64,000 nucleotides of DNA from Sediminibacillus halophilus (GCF_900103695.1 NZ_FNHF01000001.1:434001-498000), one strand, 5' to 3'; shown: positions 46,065-58,151, counted from the first letter of the stretch. Program-made: numbers and translations. The notes: generated by a model from the letters alone, not told the origin.

Positions 46065-46816
46065 TATGATTCACCTTCTCCCGCTGAATCATAATCCACT
46101 AACACCACGGAAATATTATCCTCCCCGCCTCGTTCATTGGCCATATCGATTAATTGCCGGGCAGAATCTTGCAACGTCACGGAACTACTTAACACTTCTT
46201 CTATTTCTTCGTCGCTCAATTTATTGGTCAAACCATCTGAGCAAAGGAGCAATTTATCCCCTTTGTCCCAACCAATCGACTGAATGTCAGCCTGAATGTT
46301 CTCTTCTGTTCCAAGAGCTTTCAATAAAACATTTTTCCTTGGATGATGTTCAGCATCATCCTTCGAAATTTGGCCGGAACGGACCAATTCGTTTACCAAT
46401 GAGTGGTCTTCGGTAATCTGCTTAAATCCCTGTTCGTTTATCAGGTAACATCTACTATCTCCTACATGGGCTATCGTTATGAAATCCTTGGAACAGATAA
46501 CAGACACGATGGTCGTTCCCATTCCCTCACATTCTTCGTGGCTACGGGAATAATCTAGTATAGATTGATTAACCCGCATCAACGTATCAGTCAACCATGA
46601 CTCGGCCGTTTCCGGAGAAGTAAGCTCAGCTGTTTCTCTCCATATATCGCTTAGCAAAGAAGTCGCCATTTGACTTGCTACATCGCCAGCCTTATGGCCA
46701 CCCATGCCATCAGCTATCACCGCAAGCACTTGGTCGTCTGCATTTTTGAAGTAGCCTCCGGCATCTTCGTTGTGCGCCCTGACTTTCCCTTGATCGGTCG
46801 AATAATAACCGTTCAT
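46064..46816 (-). CDS. prpC: PrpC, PP2C-type protein phosphatase
   Basis: PrpC is the manganese-dependent phosphatase that reverses PrkC phosphorylation. The 250 residues show PP2C motifs: QGKVRAHNEDAGGYF (about 8-22), VIADGMGGHKAGDVASQMA (about 33-51), VGDSRCYLINE, TEDHSLVNELV, LCSDGLTNKLSDEEI and GGEDNISVVLVDYD. AGGAGAGAAGGTG precedes the ATG. In B. subtilis rlmN lies between rsmB and prpC; here only 69 bases separate them. Confidence 0.97.
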   Translation of the reverse strand: MNGYYSTDQGKVRAHNEDAGGYFKNADDQVLAVIADGMGGHKAGDVASQMATSLLSDIWRETAELTSPETAESWLTDTLMRVNQSILDYSRSHEECEGMGTTIVSVICSKDFITIAHVGDSRCYLINEQGFKQITEDHSLVNELVRSGQISKDDAEHHPRKNVLLKALGTEENIQADIQSIGWDKGDKLLLCSDGLTNKLSDEEIEEVLSSSVTLQDSARQLIDMANERGGEDNISVVLVDYDSAGEGES

Positions 46817-46885
46817 TTACTCACCTTCTCTCCTCAAGCATAACTTCGTTTGCTCGATTAGCTAACGTGTAATTAGTTTGTATGA

Positions 46886-48232
46886 TTAATTCTTTGTCAG
46901 TCTCGTTAAAAAGAATCCGTCTGTATCAAACTCGTAAGGGAAAATTTGAAGCCCCCAATCACTGATACCGTCCCCTTTTTGTAAGACCTCAGGCAACTCT
47001 TCAACAAATTGCCTATCAACTTGAAAATCTTCGTGACCAGCTAAAAACTCTTTTACAACTGTTTCATTTTCAGCTTTATCAACCGTACACGTGCTATATA
47101 CCAGTTTACCACCTTTTTTTAATAAAGAGGCCACATTTTCCAACAATTCACGCTGAATGACGGACAATGTTTCAATATCTTTTACGTTTTTATGGTACTT
47201 GATGTCCGGCTTGCCGCGCAATACCCCAAAACCGGAGCAAGGCGCATCCAGCAGAATCCGGTCAAAATGTTCCGGTTCATATAGTTCTGCCAATTTTCTC
47301 GAATCAGCCTGTTTTGCTTCAATAATGGTCAAATCTAATTCTACTGCCCGTTTAGATACGAGCTTTGCTTTTTTGCTATGAAGATCGTAAGCATGGACTT
47401 CTCCACGATTGTTCATTTTTTCAGCAATATGGGTGGTTTTCCCTCCTGGTGCACTGCATGCATCGAGTACAGTCATTTCAGGCCCTGCAGAGAGAATTTC
47501 CGCTGCGAGCATGGAGGTCTGGTCTTGAATAGTAAGTTTTCCTGTACGGAACAAGCTGCTTTTCAGTACATTCCCTGATATTACATTGATACCTTGAGGG
47601 GAGAAGATCGATGATTCTACTTGATACCCTTCTTCCTCCAAACGCTGCAATGCTTCTTCCCGTGTAATCTTCATCGGCTGTACACGGACACTGATCGGTT
47701 TATGCTGTAAATTGGAACGACACATTTTTACTGTTGTATCAGTCCCGTACATATTGAGCCAACGTTCGACAAGCCACAGTGGATGGCTCGTCTCAATGGA
47801 AAGCTTTTTTGCCTGATCTTCTATTTTAGAAATATCAGGAAAACCATTCCGCTGCACAGTACGCAGGATACCATTGACAAAAGAGGAAATGCCTTGATGC
47901 CCTTTTTGTTTGGCTATTTCGACAGATTCATGAATGATGGCATGATCCGGAACCTTGCTTAAATAGTTCATCTGATACATCGACATATATAATAACCATC
48001 TTACCCAGCCATCGATTTTTTTTCTGCTGTTCAGAAAATGATCCAAAAAGTAAGCCAAAGTTAGTTTACGCTGTATCGTCCCATAAACAATTTCTGTAAG
48101 CAGGGCCTCATCCCTCTGATCAAATCCTTGCTTTCGTATTGCTTGATCGATCAGTAAATGGCTGAACCCGCCATTCTCTCCCACTCTCACCAAAATTTCG
48201 AGGGCGGTTTTTCGCAATTGATATTTAGCCAT
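46886..48232 (-). CDS. rsmB: RsmB, 16S rRNA (cytosine967-C5)-methyltransferase
   Basis: The 448-residue enzyme has an N-terminal NusB-like RNA-binding domain ([20 protein letters not shown] to [12 protein letters not shown]) and a C-terminal Rossmann methyltransferase domain with the S-adenosylmethionine loop [19 protein letters not shown] (about 250-268), the motif IV Cys in [14 protein letters not shown] and the catalytic Cys in [13 protein letters not shown]. It overlaps fmt by eight bases. Confidence 0.97.
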   Translation of the reverse strand: MAKYQLRKTALEILVRVGENGGFSHLLIDQAIRKQGFDQRDEALLTEIVYGTIQRKLTLAYFLDHFLNSRKKIDGWVRWLLYMSMYQMNYLSKVPDHAIIHESVEIAKQKGHQGISSFVNGILRTVQRNGFPDISKIEDQAKKLSIETSHPLWLVERWLNMYGTDTTVKMCRSNLQHKPISVRVQPMKITREEALQRLEEEGYQVESSIFSPQGINVISGNVLKSSLFRTGKLTIQDQTSMLAAEILSAGPEMTVLDACSAPGGKTTHIAEKMNNRGEVHAYDLHSKKAKLVSKRAVELDLTIIEAKQADSRKLAELYEPEHFDRILLDAPCSGFGVLRGKPDIKYHKNVKDIETLSVIQRELLENVASLLKKGGKLVYSTCTVDKAENETVVKEFLAGHEDFQVDRQFVEELPEVLQKGDGISDWGLQIFPYEFDTDGFFLTRLTKN

Positions 48233-49172
48233 TTTCTTCTCCTAACTTTTCACCGGAGTTGATATTGCTTCCGATTCCCCTAAGAAAGTCTCCTGTTTCC
48301 ATACGTTTTTTTCCGGCTGGCTGCAAGCTGGTCACCTTTACAGCTTTCATGTCTCCACACACCACAAACATGCCGTCTTCCGTAAAATCGACAATTTCAC
48401 CCGGCTCGCCATCAAAAGACCTGTCAATCGGTTCTGCCCACCAAATCTTCATGATTTTTTCCTTATACGTAGTGAAGGCAACTGGCCATGGATGTAATCC
48501 TCGTATTTGGTTGTAAATCTCCAACATCGGTCTGGTCCAGTCGATTTTTTCATCGTCCCGTTTGATATTCGGAGCAAAGGTTGCCTTCGTTTCATCCTGT
48601 TCAATTGCTTGCAATTCTCCTGCCAACAGTTTGGGCAGTGTGTCGCTTAACAACCATGCTCCAGCTTCCGAAAGCTTGTCATGAAGCGTTCCTACGTGAT
48701 CATCCCTGTCGATCGGCACTTTTCTTTGTGTCAATATAGCACCGGCATCCAACTTTTCTACCATATACATAATCGTAATACCTGTCTCTGTTTTACCCTG
48801 CAATATCGCATATTGAATTGGCGCCCCTCCCCGCAGTTCAGGCAGTAAAGAGGCGTGGACATTAATGCAACCATAAGCCGGATAATCCAAGAGGGCCTTC
48901 GGCAAAATTTGTCCAAAAGCTGCCGTCACAATCAAATCAGGCCGCTGATCAAGCACATATTGATACTCGTTTTTTATTTTTTCCGGTTGATAGACGGGTA
49001 TTCCTAATTTTTCCGCCTCCACTTTTACTGGCGGAGGTGTCATTACTTTCTTTCTTCCTTTCGGGCGGTCCGGTTGTGTTACAGCCAGAACGACTTGGTA
49101 GCCGTCATCGACAAGTTGTCTTAAGACAGGTACAGCAAAATCCGGAGTGCCCATGAAAATTATTCGTTTCAT
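48225..49172 (-). CDS. fmt: Methionyl-tRNA formyltransferase
   Basis: Fmt formylates initiator Met-tRNA with 10-formyltetrahydrofolate. The 315-residue protein has the N-terminal formyltransferase domain ([40 protein letters not shown] with Asn, His and nearby Asp; [11 protein letters not shown]) and a C-terminal OB-fold. It lies 13 bases after priA. The deformylase gene def, normally next to fmt, is absent here. Confidence 0.97.
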   Translation of the reverse strand: MKRIIFMGTPDFAVPVLRQLVDDGYQVVLAVTQPDRPKGRKKVMTPPPVKVEAEKLGIPVYQPEKIKNEYQYVLDQRPDLIVTAAFGQILPKALLDYPAYGCINVHASLLPELRGGAPIQYAILQGKTETGITIMYMVEKLDAGAILTQRKVPIDRDDHVGTLHDKLSEAGAWLLSDTLPKLLAGELQAIEQDETKATFAPNIKRDDEKIDWTRPMLEIYNQIRGLHPWPVAFTTYKEKIMKIWWAEPIDRSFDGEPGEIVDFTEDGMFVVCGDMKAVKVTSLQPAGKKRMETGDFLRGIGSNINSGEKLGEENG

Positions 49173-49185
49173 GTAAGTCTCCTCT

Positions 49186-51594
49186 CTACATTAATTGATA
49201 GGGTTGCATATCTACGTTTATCAATAAATCATTCTGTCTGATTTCTTCTTCGAACATTGCTAAAATTTTTCGGATTGACTTACTTAGTCCTGGTTCATTT
49301 CTGTATTTTATCATGCATTGATAACGATATCTATCTTTGATCCTTGTCAATGGCGAAGGAGTGGGCCCGAGCAATGATGCCTGTGGAGACAACTCATTAT
49401 TCAGCAGCAATGTGATTTTCTTGGTGACTTCGATTGCCTTCACCTGATTCTGATGCGAAACGGTGATCAACGTCAAGAAAAAATAGGGCGGATAATGAAA
49501 AGCTCTCCGCATCTCCATTTCTTTACGATAGAAACTCGGATAATCATACTGACTTGCCAGCTCAACACTGTAGTGTTCCGGTGTATAAGTCTGTACGACC
49601 ACTTCTCCAGGTAAGGTGTGTCTACCAGCCCTGCCGCTGACCTGAGTTAAAAGCTGAAATGTTTTCTCGGCAGCACGAAAATCCGGCAGATGAAGCAGCG
49701 AATCAGCAGCCAGCACACCTACAAGTGTGACATTGGGAAAGTCGAGTCCTTTTGCAATCATTTGCGTTCCGAGTAAAATATCGGCTTCCCCGTTCCCAAA
49801 CTGGTTCAATAGCTTTTCGTGCGCCCCCTTCTTACGGGTCGTATCTACATCCATTCGGATAATCCGTGCGTTCGGAATAAGTTTGGTCAGTGATTCCTCT
49901 ACCTTTTGGGTTCCCGTACCAAAATAACGGATCGTCTCGCTTTGACAGGATGGACACTGAACGGGCATCGGTTCTTCGTGAGAACAATAATGACATTTCA
50001 GTCTTTCATTGTTACGGTGATAAGTAAGGGCTATATCGCAGTGAGGGCACTCGACAACATGTCCGCAGTCCCGACACATCACAAAGGTCGAATAGCCGCG
50101 CCTGTTTAAGAAAAGTACGGTCTGCTCTTTTTTCGCCAACCTGTCTTCTATCGCTTCTTTCAGCTTCCAAGAAAACATCGACCGATTTCCCGCATGGAGT
50201 TCTTGTCGCATGTCCACTAAGTCTACGGTTGGCATGCTTGCATTGTTCATCCGCTTGGTCAAAGACAGTAACTGATAAACTCCCTTTTGGGCACGGGCAT
50301 ATGTTTCCAGAAGCGGGGTCGCACTTCCAAGAACTACCGGACAGTTATGATGGTCCCCTCGGAAGATAGCGACATCTCTAGCGTGGTACCGAGGATGATC
50401 TTCCTGCTTATAACTTGTTTCATGTTCCTCGTCAATGATAATTATCCCAAGGTTTTCGAAGGGAGCAAACACAGCAGAGCGCGCTCCGACGACAACTTGT
50501 ACTTCTTTTCGTTGAATCTTACGCCACTCGTCGAACTTCTCACCGGCAGAAAGCGCACTGTGAAGAACAGCCACGTTAGAACCAAACCTTCCCTTAAACC
50601 GTTGTACTGTCTGAGGAGTAAGGGCGATTTCTGGAACAAGAACGATTGCTTCTTTTCCTTTCTCGATCACTTTTTGAATTGATTGAAGATATACCTCTGT
50701 TTTTCCACTCCCGGTAACCCCATGCAATAAAAATACATCGTGCTTTTCCGCAGCAATATCTTCTTGAATCGGGGCAATGGCGTCGGCTTGTTCTTCTGTC
50801 AATTCCAATGGAAAAGTCCGCTCGTAATCTTCATCCTCATAAGGATTACGATATATTTCCTGATGATACTCAGTGAGCAAGCCTTTTTCGATTAGCTGTT
50901 TGATGGTTGCCCTTGTTGTTCCTAGTATGGAACACAGTTTTTTCTGACTTACCGGTTCTGAATTATCTGCCATATAGGAAAGGATTTCTTTTTGTTTGGA
51001 AGCCTGTGGAGGAAGTTCTGCTATGGCAGCTTCTAGGTCCATGAAGTTACGGTTCGCTTTGATCATGGTTTCTGTTTTTTTGGTTTCCCTGGTTTTAACC
51101 AAATAACGGACTTCAATCAGTCCTTCCTGCATTGCTTTTTGTAACGCTGCCAGACTTCCCTGCCTTTCTACAAATTCTTCGTAAGCCAAGGTGTCTCGAT
51201 GAGCAAAGATTTCCTCCAAAAGATCCGGTAATTCCTCTTTCGTCAAACGCAGCAATTCTTTCTTGTATTTTGCTTTCAGTACTTGCGGCAGCATAGCCTG
51301 ATAGGCAGAAATATAAAAACTTAGCGTCTTCTCCGATATCCATTTTCCAAGTTCCAGCAATTCTGGAGTCAACACGGGGATGACGTCCATTACCTCACTA
51401 ATTTTTTTCAGCTTGTCAAAATCCGATTGATCTGTCAATTCTAAGACGAAACCCATAATTTTCCTGGGACCAAACGGTACAACCACACGCATACCGGGTC
51501 GGACCGTACCAATTAAATACTCCGGAATAAGATAGTCGAATAAACGATTGGTTTGACTAGCGGGTACATCTACTACTACTTTGGCAATGTTCAC
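49186..51594 (-). CDS. priA: PriA, primosomal helicase
   Basis: PriA restarts stalled forks by loading the replicative helicase. The 802-residue protein has the N-terminal 3'-DNA-binding domain, a winged helix ([20 protein letters not shown]-like region near 210), Walker [17 protein letters not shown] (about 290-305), DEEH box [15 protein letters not shown], and four zinc-binding Cys pairs ([34 protein letters not shown]), then helicase motif [14 protein letters not shown]. It overlaps coaBC by four bases. Confidence 0.98.
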   Translation of the reverse strand: MNIAKVVVDVPASQTNRLFDYLIPEYLIGTVRPGMRVVVPFGPRKIMGFVLELTDQSDFDKLKKISEVMDVIPVLTPELLELGKWISEKTLSFYISAYQAMLPQVLKAKYKKELLRLTKEELPDLLEEIFAHRDTLAYEEFVERQGSLAALQKAMQEGLIEVRYLVKTRETKKTETMIKANRNFMDLEAAIAELPPQASKQKEILSYMADNSEPVSQKKLCSILGTTRATIKQLIEKGLLTEYHQEIYRNPYEDEDYERTFPLELTEEQADAIAPIQEDIAAEKHDVFLLHGVTGSGKTEVYLQSIQKVIEKGKEAIVLVPEIALTPQTVQRFKGRFGSNVAVLHSALSAGEKFDEWRKIQRKEVQVVVGARSAVFAPFENLGIIIIDEEHETSYKQEDHPRYHARDVAIFRGDHHNCPVVLGSATPLLETYARAQKGVYQLLSLTKRMNNASMPTVDLVDMRQELHAGNRSMFSWKLKEAIEDRLAKKEQTVLFLNRRGYSTFVMCRDCGHVVECPHCDIALTYHRNNERLKCHYCSHEEPMPVQCPSCQSETIRYFGTGTQKVEESLTKLIPNARIIRMDVDTTRKKGAHEKLLNQFGNGEADILLGTQMIAKGLDFPNVTLVGVLAADSLLHLPDFRAAEKTFQLLTQVSGRAGRHTLPGEVVVQTYTPEHYSVELASQYDYPSFYRKEMEMRRAFHYPPYFFLTLITVSHQNQVKAIEVTKKITLLLNNELSPQASLLGPTPSPLTRIKDRYRYQCMIKYRNEPGLSKSIRKILAMFEEEIRQNDLLINVDMQPYQLM

Positions 51595-52805
51595 CGGCTC
51601 TCATCCTTTAATGCTATAGAGATTAATTCGAGTATGTGACCGGCCACTTCGGTTTTTTCGGCAAGTTCTATTGTCTTTTCCAACCCTTGGTTATTTATAT
51701 AGGTAACTTCATTTTTATCTGTCCCAAAACCAGCACCTTTTGTTTTGATATTGTTAATGACAATTGCATCCAAATTTTTTGTTTCAAGTTTTTTTCTGCC
51801 GTACTGCAATGGATGAATTGTTTCTGCAGCAAATCCCACCAAGTATTGCTGCTGTTTTCTCTTTCCTAATTCTTGCAGAATATCTTTGGTTCTTTCCATT
51901 TCTACAGTCCAGTCACCTGGTTGTTTTTTCATTTTTTCCTCGTATGTTGAGGCCGGACGATAGTCAGCAACAGCTGCCGCTTTAATGACGACATCTTTTC
52001 CATCAAATTGGTCCATCATGGCCCTGTACATTTGCTCGGCTGTTTCCACATCGATCCTCGTTACACCTGGAGGGGTTGCCAGGCTCACCGGACCGGATAC
52101 CAGCGTTACTTCCGCGCCCATTTTCGCTGCCTCAGCAGCTAGGGCAAAGCCCATTTTTCCTGTTGAATGATTGGTGAAATAACGAACTGGATCAATTTTT
52201 TCTTTTGTCGGCCCCGCGGATACCAACACCCGCCTGCCTTTCAAAATTGGTTCTTTGGTTTGTCGTTCTAAATCACTCTTTAGCACTTCGACAATCGCCT
52301 CTGGTTCCTCAAGACGCCCTTTCCCCACATAACCGCATGCAAGCAAACCATCCCCCGGTTCAATAAACCGATATCCCCAACCTTCCAACGATTTCATATT
52401 GTCAATCACTGCTGGATGGGCATACATGTGGACATTCATGGCAGGAGCGATATAAACAGGAGCTTGAGTAGCCAGCAGCATCGTGGATAGCATGTCATCT
52501 GCCAGTCCATTTGCCACTTTTCCGATTATGTTGGCAGTAGCAGGTGCTATCAATACTAGATCTGCCCAGTCGGCCAGATCTATGTGCGCGATTTTAGCCG
52601 GATCCTTTTCATCAAAAGTATCCGTAAAGACAGGATTTCGCGAAAGTGCCTGAAAGGTCAATGGCGAGACAAAATTGCCAGCACTAGCTGTCATAATCAC
52701 CTTCACATCAGCACCTGCTTGTGTCAGTCTGCTCGTCAGTGTACATGCCTTATACGCAGCAATACCTCCTGTAACTCCCAAGACGATTTTCTTTCCCTTT
52801 ACCAT
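51591..52805 (-). CDS. coaBC: CoaBC, phosphopantothenoylcysteine synthetase/decarboxylase
   Basis: This bifunctional enzyme performs two steps of coenzyme A synthesis. The 404 residues contain the N-terminal flavin-dependent decarboxylase (VLGVTGGIAAYKACTLTSRL; catalytic His in KIAHIDLADWADL; APAMNVHMYAHPAV; Cys158 region GDGLLACGYVGKGRLEEPEA) and the C-terminal CTP-dependent synthetase (LVSAGPTKEKIDPVRYFTNH, STGKMGFALA, AAAVADYRP). It is first in coaBC-priA-fmt-rsmB. Confidence 0.97.
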   Translation of the reverse strand: MVKGKKIVLGVTGGIAAYKACTLTSRLTQAGADVKVIMTASAGNFVSPLTFQALSRNPVFTDTFDEKDPAKIAHIDLADWADLVLIAPATANIIGKVANGLADDMLSTMLLATQAPVYIAPAMNVHMYAHPAVIDNMKSLEGWGYRFIEPGDGLLACGYVGKGRLEEPEAIVEVLKSDLERQTKEPILKGRRVLVSAGPTKEKIDPVRYFTNHSTGKMGFALAAEAAKMGAEVTLVSGPVSLATPPGVTRIDVETAEQMYRAMMDQFDGKDVVIKAAAVADYRPASTYEEKMKKQPGDWTVEMERTKDILQELGKRKQQQYLVGFAAETIHPLQYGRKKLETKNLDAIVINNIKTKGAGFGTDKNEVTYINNQGLEKTIELAEKTEVAGHILELISIALKDESR

Positions 52806-52977
52806 AATGGTTATCCCCTTTCGCGCAGCAGCGAATGCTGATCCTTTTAAGTCGTCTATTTATTGGTATCCACGCCTTTTCCTTTGTTTTCCTGGGACCA
52901 ATGTATCGGTGATACAGCATGGATATATTCTAGTGAACCTTTTCGCTTATCTTATTAAACTCAACTATCTAATAACA

Positions 52978-53017
52978 AACAAAAGGAGGCCCTTGCAGCT
53001 GGAACGCAACAAGGGCC
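52978..53017 (-). terminator. Terminator after rpoZ
   Basis: ggcccttg (52988-52995) pairs with caagggcc (53010-53017); TCCTTTTGTTTG follows on the minus strand. It separates remA-gmk-rpoZ from coaBC; a coaBC promoter should lie in 52806-52977 but none is convincing. Confidence 0.65.
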
Positions 53018-53076
53018 GGTTATGATTTCCTCCTGACCGGAAGAAAAAAGGTTAGCACACCGAGATTGATTGCTGA

Positions 53077-53912
<836 letters not shown>

Positions 53913-54176
53913 CTATTCATCCGAAATCTCATCGTTACTGATTACCCGCTGCCCAACCGTTTCGGGCTGTACGGCAGATAATACAACATGGTCACTGTCC
54001 GTAATGATAACCGCTCTTGTACGACGTCCATACGTGGCGTCCACTAATTTATTGTTATCTCGTGCTACTGTTATGATTCTTTTGATTGGTGCAGATTCAG
54101 GCGATACAATCGAAATAATCCGATTCGCCGAAACTACATTGCCAAACCCTATATTTATCAACCGTAAGCTCACCAT
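53913..54176 (-). CDS. remA: RemA, regulator of biofilm matrix genes
   Basis: RemA (YlzA) is a small DNA-binding protein that activates matrix and osmoprotection genes in B. subtilis. The 87-residue product has the family sequence [40 protein letters not shown] and [20 protein letters not shown]. Whether matrix genes respond in this organism is not shown by the sequence. GGGGG precedes the ATG. It follows the YicC-type gene and precedes gmk. Confidence 0.95.
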   Translation of the reverse strand: MVSLRLINIGFGNVVSANRIISIVSPESAPIKRIITVARDNNKLVDATYGRRTRAVIITDSDHVVLSAVQPETVGQRVISNDEISDE

Positions 54177-54256
54177 GTGTTCCCCCTTATTCCAGGCTCT
54201 ACGCCCAGCCTAACATAATTTTCGATTATCAGTCCGATATCCAAACTACCAAAGGA

Positions 54257-55135
54257 TCATTCAATGTTTTGCGTTTGTTCTTTCACTTTTTCTATTTCGC
54301 TTTTTAAATCGACTATCCTTTCGCTAATTTGTACATCGTTTGACTTAGAACCGATCGTATTCGTTTCCCGGAGCATTTCCTGGAGGATAAAATCGAGTTT
54401 CCTGCCAACTGCTTCCTGCTGAAGAATCGTTTGTCTGAATTGGTCAACATGGCTCAAGAGCCTGGTCACCTCTTCTGTGATATCCCCCTTCTCCGCAATC
54501 AAGGCAGCTTCTTGAGTAATCCTCGCATTATCCTTGACTTCCTCGTCTAAATAATCCTGAATCCGATTGATTATTCTGTCTCGATACTCCATTATAACAA
54601 TATCTCGACGTTCTCCCAACCATTTTGCCAGTTTTTTAATGTTTTCTATACGTGAGAGCATGTCTTCTGCCAATTGGCTGCCTTCGTTATCTCTCATCTT
54701 GTACACCAGCCGGCAGGCTCTTTCAACCGTTTCGATGATGGCCTCAGACAGACCGCCTTGCTCCTTTTCATTTTCTACAATTCGGAACAGATCAGAGTGG
54801 CTGGCTGCCAATTCCAATGGAATGTCACCGGACAAATGATACTTGGCTTTTATCTCGCGTAAATGATCTATGTATTGATCCATCAATTCCCAATCAACGG
54901 TTAGATTCCTTTTTATCAAAGCGTCATCGTCGAGATGGATATGCACTTCGACGCGCCCCCGACTAAAATAATCCTTGACAACTTTTTTTATTTCTTCTTC
55001 CAAGAACAATATTGTCTGGGGAAGCTTTGGTGAAATATCTAAAAAACGATGATTGACACTTCTTATTTCTACAGTAATACCCGTTCGATCCTTGGTACAT
55101 ACCTCTCTCCCATAGCCGGTCATACTCCAGACCAT
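54257..55135 (-). CDS. yloC: YicC/YloC family endoribonuclease-like protein
   Basis: YicC-family proteins are reported as endoribonucleases in E. coli; the B. subtilis member is YloC. The 292 residues from ATG 55135 (MVWSMTGYGREVCTKDRTGI; GGCGGG six bases upstream) have the conserved EIRSVNHRFLDISPKLPQ, SRGRVEVHIHLD, the helical middle and the C-terminal QQEAVGRKLDFILQEMLRET and NTIGSKSNDVQISERIVDLK. An in-frame ATG two codons earlier touches the ribosome site. Confidence 0.94.
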   Translation of the reverse strand: MVWSMTGYGREVCTKDRTGITVEIRSVNHRFLDISPKLPQTILFLEEEIKKVVKDYFSRGRVEVHIHLDDDALIKRNLTVDWELMDQYIDHLREIKAKYHLSGDIPLELAASHSDLFRIVENEKEQGGLSEAIIETVERACRLVYKMRDNEGSQLAEDMLSRIENIKKLAKWLGERRDIVIMEYRDRIINRIQDYLDEEVKDNARITQEAALIAEKGDITEEVTRLLSHVDQFRQTILQQEAVGRKLDFILQEMLRETNTIGSKSNDVQISERIVDLKSEIEKVKEQTQNIE

Positions 55136-55454
55136 CGACATCCCGCCTTTTTACTAATACTCTAGCCGTATCACTCATATAACCGAAATCAATCCTTGTT
55201 CATCATAACAAACTTTCATCATTCTGCCTATCAACTAACCCGCTTTTCCCCTACACCGACAAGCCCTTTCCCGGTAAATTTGATCTTGCGGAAACTGCCT
55301 TGCATTGGTAACTGTCTTTATTTCCTTTAACGAGGGATACTGCCTTTCTCACTTGGAGCTGCCATTACTGGCACAAGTAAAAAAACGGATCAATGAAGCT
55401 GAATCATGTAGTACTCTGACTGAAGTGTTTATGGTTTATTTTTACGCAAACAGC
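55136..55454. other. Intergenic region upstream of yloC
   Basis: No gene recognised. It should contain the promoter of yloC-remA-gmk-rpoZ; no well-formed -35/-10 pair stands out. No repeat or RNA motif seen. Confidence 0.5.
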
Positions 55455-55499
55455 CGGAAATAACAAACCAAGACCCGAGCAAAACAGTCGGGTCTTGGT
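55455..55499 (-). terminator. Terminator of the P-type ATPase gene
   Basis: Perfect 12-bp stem accaagacccga (55467-55478) / tcgggtcttggt (55488-55499), nine-base loop, followed on the minus strand by TTGTTATTTCC. Confidence 0.75.
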
Positions 55500-55505
55500 C
55501 ATGTT

Positions 55506-58151
55506 CTATTTTTTTGAAAAACCGAACATTACCGTCGGTATGGCTGAAAGGGCTGTGATAAGTAGCCAATCTTTCAAAGACAAGTCCATTGTATGGAAAA
55601 CTTCCTGCAGTGGATCAAAGTATAAAACGACTAGCAGCAGCAACATCGAGGATGCTACAGCACCTACAAGATAAAGGTTTTGTAATGGATTCCGGGAAAA
55701 GACAGATCGATCCGAACGGCAATCAAACACATGTATCAACTGAGCCATCACAAGTGTAGCAAAAGCCATTGTTTGAGCATAACGCAGGTTGTCAGGATTG
55801 TCCTGATAGGCGGTCATAAAGGCAACAAGCGTTACCAGTCCGATTAGTAGCCCCCGGCTGATGATTTTAAAACCAAGTCCTCTTGAAAAAATTCCTTCCT
55901 TTGGACTTCGAGGTTTTCTGCGCATGACATCTTGCTCTGGCTGATCGAGGCCTAGGGCCATTGCTGGCAGACCGTCAGTCACCAAGTTGACCCATAGAAT
56001 TTGAACAGGAATAAGCGGGAGCGGCAAAGCAAGAAGCATGGCAAATAACATAACGAGAATCTCCCCTACATTGGAAGCAAGCAAATAACGGATGAACTTC
56101 CGGATGTTTTCGTAAATATTCCGTCCTTCCTTGATCGCAGACTTTATGGTGGCAAAATTGTCATCCAGCAATACGAGTGAGGATGCTTCCTTCGCTACAT
56201 CTGTTCCACTGTTTCCCATACTAATACCGATATCGCTCGCTTTGATTGCTGGAGCATCGTTTACTCCATCGCCAGTCATGGCTACAACATGTCCTTTTTT
56301 CTGGAAAGCCTTCACTATCTTCAGTTTATGCTCAGGAGTTACTCGGGCAAACACATATACATTTTCAATGACATCACTCAGCTGCTCCTCTGTCATATTG
56401 CTTAGCTGGCTGCCTTCCAACACCTGGCCATTAGCGGGAAGGAGCCTCAGATCCTGTGCTATCGCTCTGGCAGTGAGGGCATGATCACCAGTAATCATTA
56501 CTGTTTTTATTCCTGCTTGTTGACATTCTGCTATTGCTCCTCTTACTTCCTTGCGCGGGGGATCAATCATCCCAGTGACACCCAGTAAAGTTAAATCCTT
56601 TTCCAGACTGAAATCATCCGGCGTTTGACCGGAAGGCACCGATTTCACACCGATTGCAATCGTCCTCAATGCTTTTCCTGCCATCCTGGCAACAGCCTGC
56701 TCGATTTTCATCTGATCAGCCGACTTCATTGCCCTGCGTTGACCATCTACTATAAAAGCCGTGCGGGCCAGTAAAACATCAGGAGCTCCTTTGGTAATGG
56801 AAAACCTATTCCCCTTATCGTCTTCAATGAGAACAGTCATACGCTTCCTGTCCGAATCGAATGGAACTTCCTTAATGATTTTGAAGGATGCGACCGTTTC
56901 GTCCGTAATGCCAGCTTTGCGGGCAGCCACAAGGATAGCCCCCTCTGTCGGATCTCCGTCCACTCCCAATTTACCTTTCTTTTTTATCAAAGATGCATGG
57001 TTACATAACGTACCATAAAGCAGCAGCGAACGCAGTTGGTCAGGAAGCACTTCTCTGTTGTCTTCGTAGAAAGCCCCGTTCGTGTCATATCCTTCTCCAG
57101 TAACATGATACCAATTTCCCGGGGTGAATATCTCTTTTACTGTCATCTGATTTTCCGTCATCGTTCCGGTTTTATCAGAACAGATGACCGATGCGCTTCC
57201 TAAAGTTTCGACAGCCGAAAGTTTCCGGACGATTGCTTTCCGTTTAATCATGCGCTGAACTCCCAGTGACAATGCCACCGTCACAATCGCTGGTAGTCCT
57301 TCCGGAATCGCTGCCACTGCCAAAGATACTCCTGCTAGAAACATTTGGTATAACGGGTGGCCCTGGTAAACCCCAATCAGCACAACAAATAACGTTAGGA
57401 GCAAGGCAATGACTATAAGCAATTTACCTAGCTCAGCTAGCTTTTTCTCCAATGGGGTCGTCATTTGTTCGGTTTTAACTAACAAGGATGCTATCTGCCC
57501 CATGGCAGTATTCATACCAGTGCCGACAACAACCCCTTCACCGCTCCCTCTACTGGCAAGTGTCCCCATAAACAGCATGTTATGCTGATCCTGCGGCTCT
57601 AATTGTCCCTGGTCGAGTGGAGCTACCATTTTGGCTACCGGAAGTGATTCACCGGTCAAGGCGGATTCCTCCAGCTCCAGACTGCCCGCTTTAGTCAGGC
57701 GAACATCCGCCGGCACCCGATCTCCACTAGCTATTTTGATTAGATCACCGACGACAACATCTTTTGAAGGGATTTTCACCCATTCCCCATCTCTTTTTAC
57801 ATGAGCAAGCGGCGCAGACAGCTCCTTAAGCTTGGCAAGTGATTTTTCAGCACGCTGTTCTTGGAAAAATCCGATGAACCCATTGATCAATACGATGATC
57901 ATGATGGCTATGGCATCAATATATTCTCCCAGCAGCCCGGATACGAGGGTAGCGGCTAATAATACCAGCACCATGAAATCCTGAAACTGTTTAAGAAAAA
58001 CCAGCAATAAGGACGTCTGCTTTTCATCTTCAAGTACATTTGCTCCCATTTTTCTTCTTCTATTTTCAGCTTCCTGATTTGTAAGCCCTTTTTCTAGATC
58101 GACACCTAGTTTTTGCGCTGTTTCTTCCGTTTTTAATTGGTACCATTTCAC
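55506..58151 (-). CDS. Calcium-type cation-transporting P-type ATPase (YloB-like)
   Basis: This is a P2A-type ATPase of the SERCA/PMCA-like group, expected to move calcium out of the cell. The GTG at 58151 (MKWYQLKTEETAQKLGV) is eight bases after GGAGG and gives 881 residues. Motifs: TGES in SALTGESLPVAK (about 170-182), PEGLPAIVTVALSLG in M4 (about 288-303) with the calcium-binding Pro-Glu, phosphorylation site SDKTGTMTENQMTVK (about 325-339), KGAPDVLL, GDHALTARAIA and TGDGVNDAPAIKASDIGISM. About ten membrane segments. B. subtilis YloB occupies the same place. Confidence 0.95.
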   Translation of the reverse strand: MKWYQLKTEETAQKLGVDLEKGLTNQEAENRRRKMGANVLEDEKQTSLLLVFLKQFQDFMVLVLLAATLVSGLLGEYIDAIAIMIIVLINGFIGFFQEQRAEKSLAKLKELSAPLAHVKRDGEWVKIPSKDVVVGDLIKIASGDRVPADVRLTKAGSLELEESALTGESLPVAKMVAPLDQGQLEPQDQHNMLFMGTLASRGSGEGVVVGTGMNTAMGQIASLLVKTEQMTTPLEKKLAELGKLLIVIALLLTLFVVLIGVYQGHPLYQMFLAGVSLAVAAIPEGLPAIVTVALSLGVQRMIKRKAIVRKLSAVETLGSASVICSDKTGTMTENQMTVKEIFTPGNWYHVTGEGYDTNGAFYEDNREVLPDQLRSLLLYGTLCNHASLIKKKGKLGVDGDPTEGAILVAARKAGITDETVASFKIIKEVPFDSDRKRMTVLIEDDKGNRFSITKGAPDVLLARTAFIVDGQRRAMKSADQMKIEQAVARMAGKALRTIAIGVKSVPSGQTPDDFSLEKDLTLLGVTGMIDPPRKEVRGAIAECQQAGIKTVMITGDHALTARAIAQDLRLLPANGQVLEGSQLSNMTEEQLSDVIENVYVFARVTPEHKLKIVKAFQKKGHVVAMTGDGVNDAPAIKASDIGISMGNSGTDVAKEASSLVLLDDNFATIKSAIKEGRNIYENIRKFIRYLLASNVGEILVMLFAMLLALPLPLIPVQILWVNLVTDGLPAMALGLDQPEQDVMRRKPRSPKEGIFSRGLGFKIISRGLLIGLVTLVAFMTAYQDNPDNLRYAQTMAFATLVMAQLIHVFDCRSDRSVFSRNPLQNLYLVGAVASSMLLLLVVLYFDPLQEVFHTMDLSLKDWLLITALSAIPTVMFGFSKK

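Noticed and set aside
52806-52977. Possible T-box or other riboswitch before coaBC
   Set aside because: No T-box sequence (TGGNACCGCG-type) and no terminator/antiterminator pair seen.
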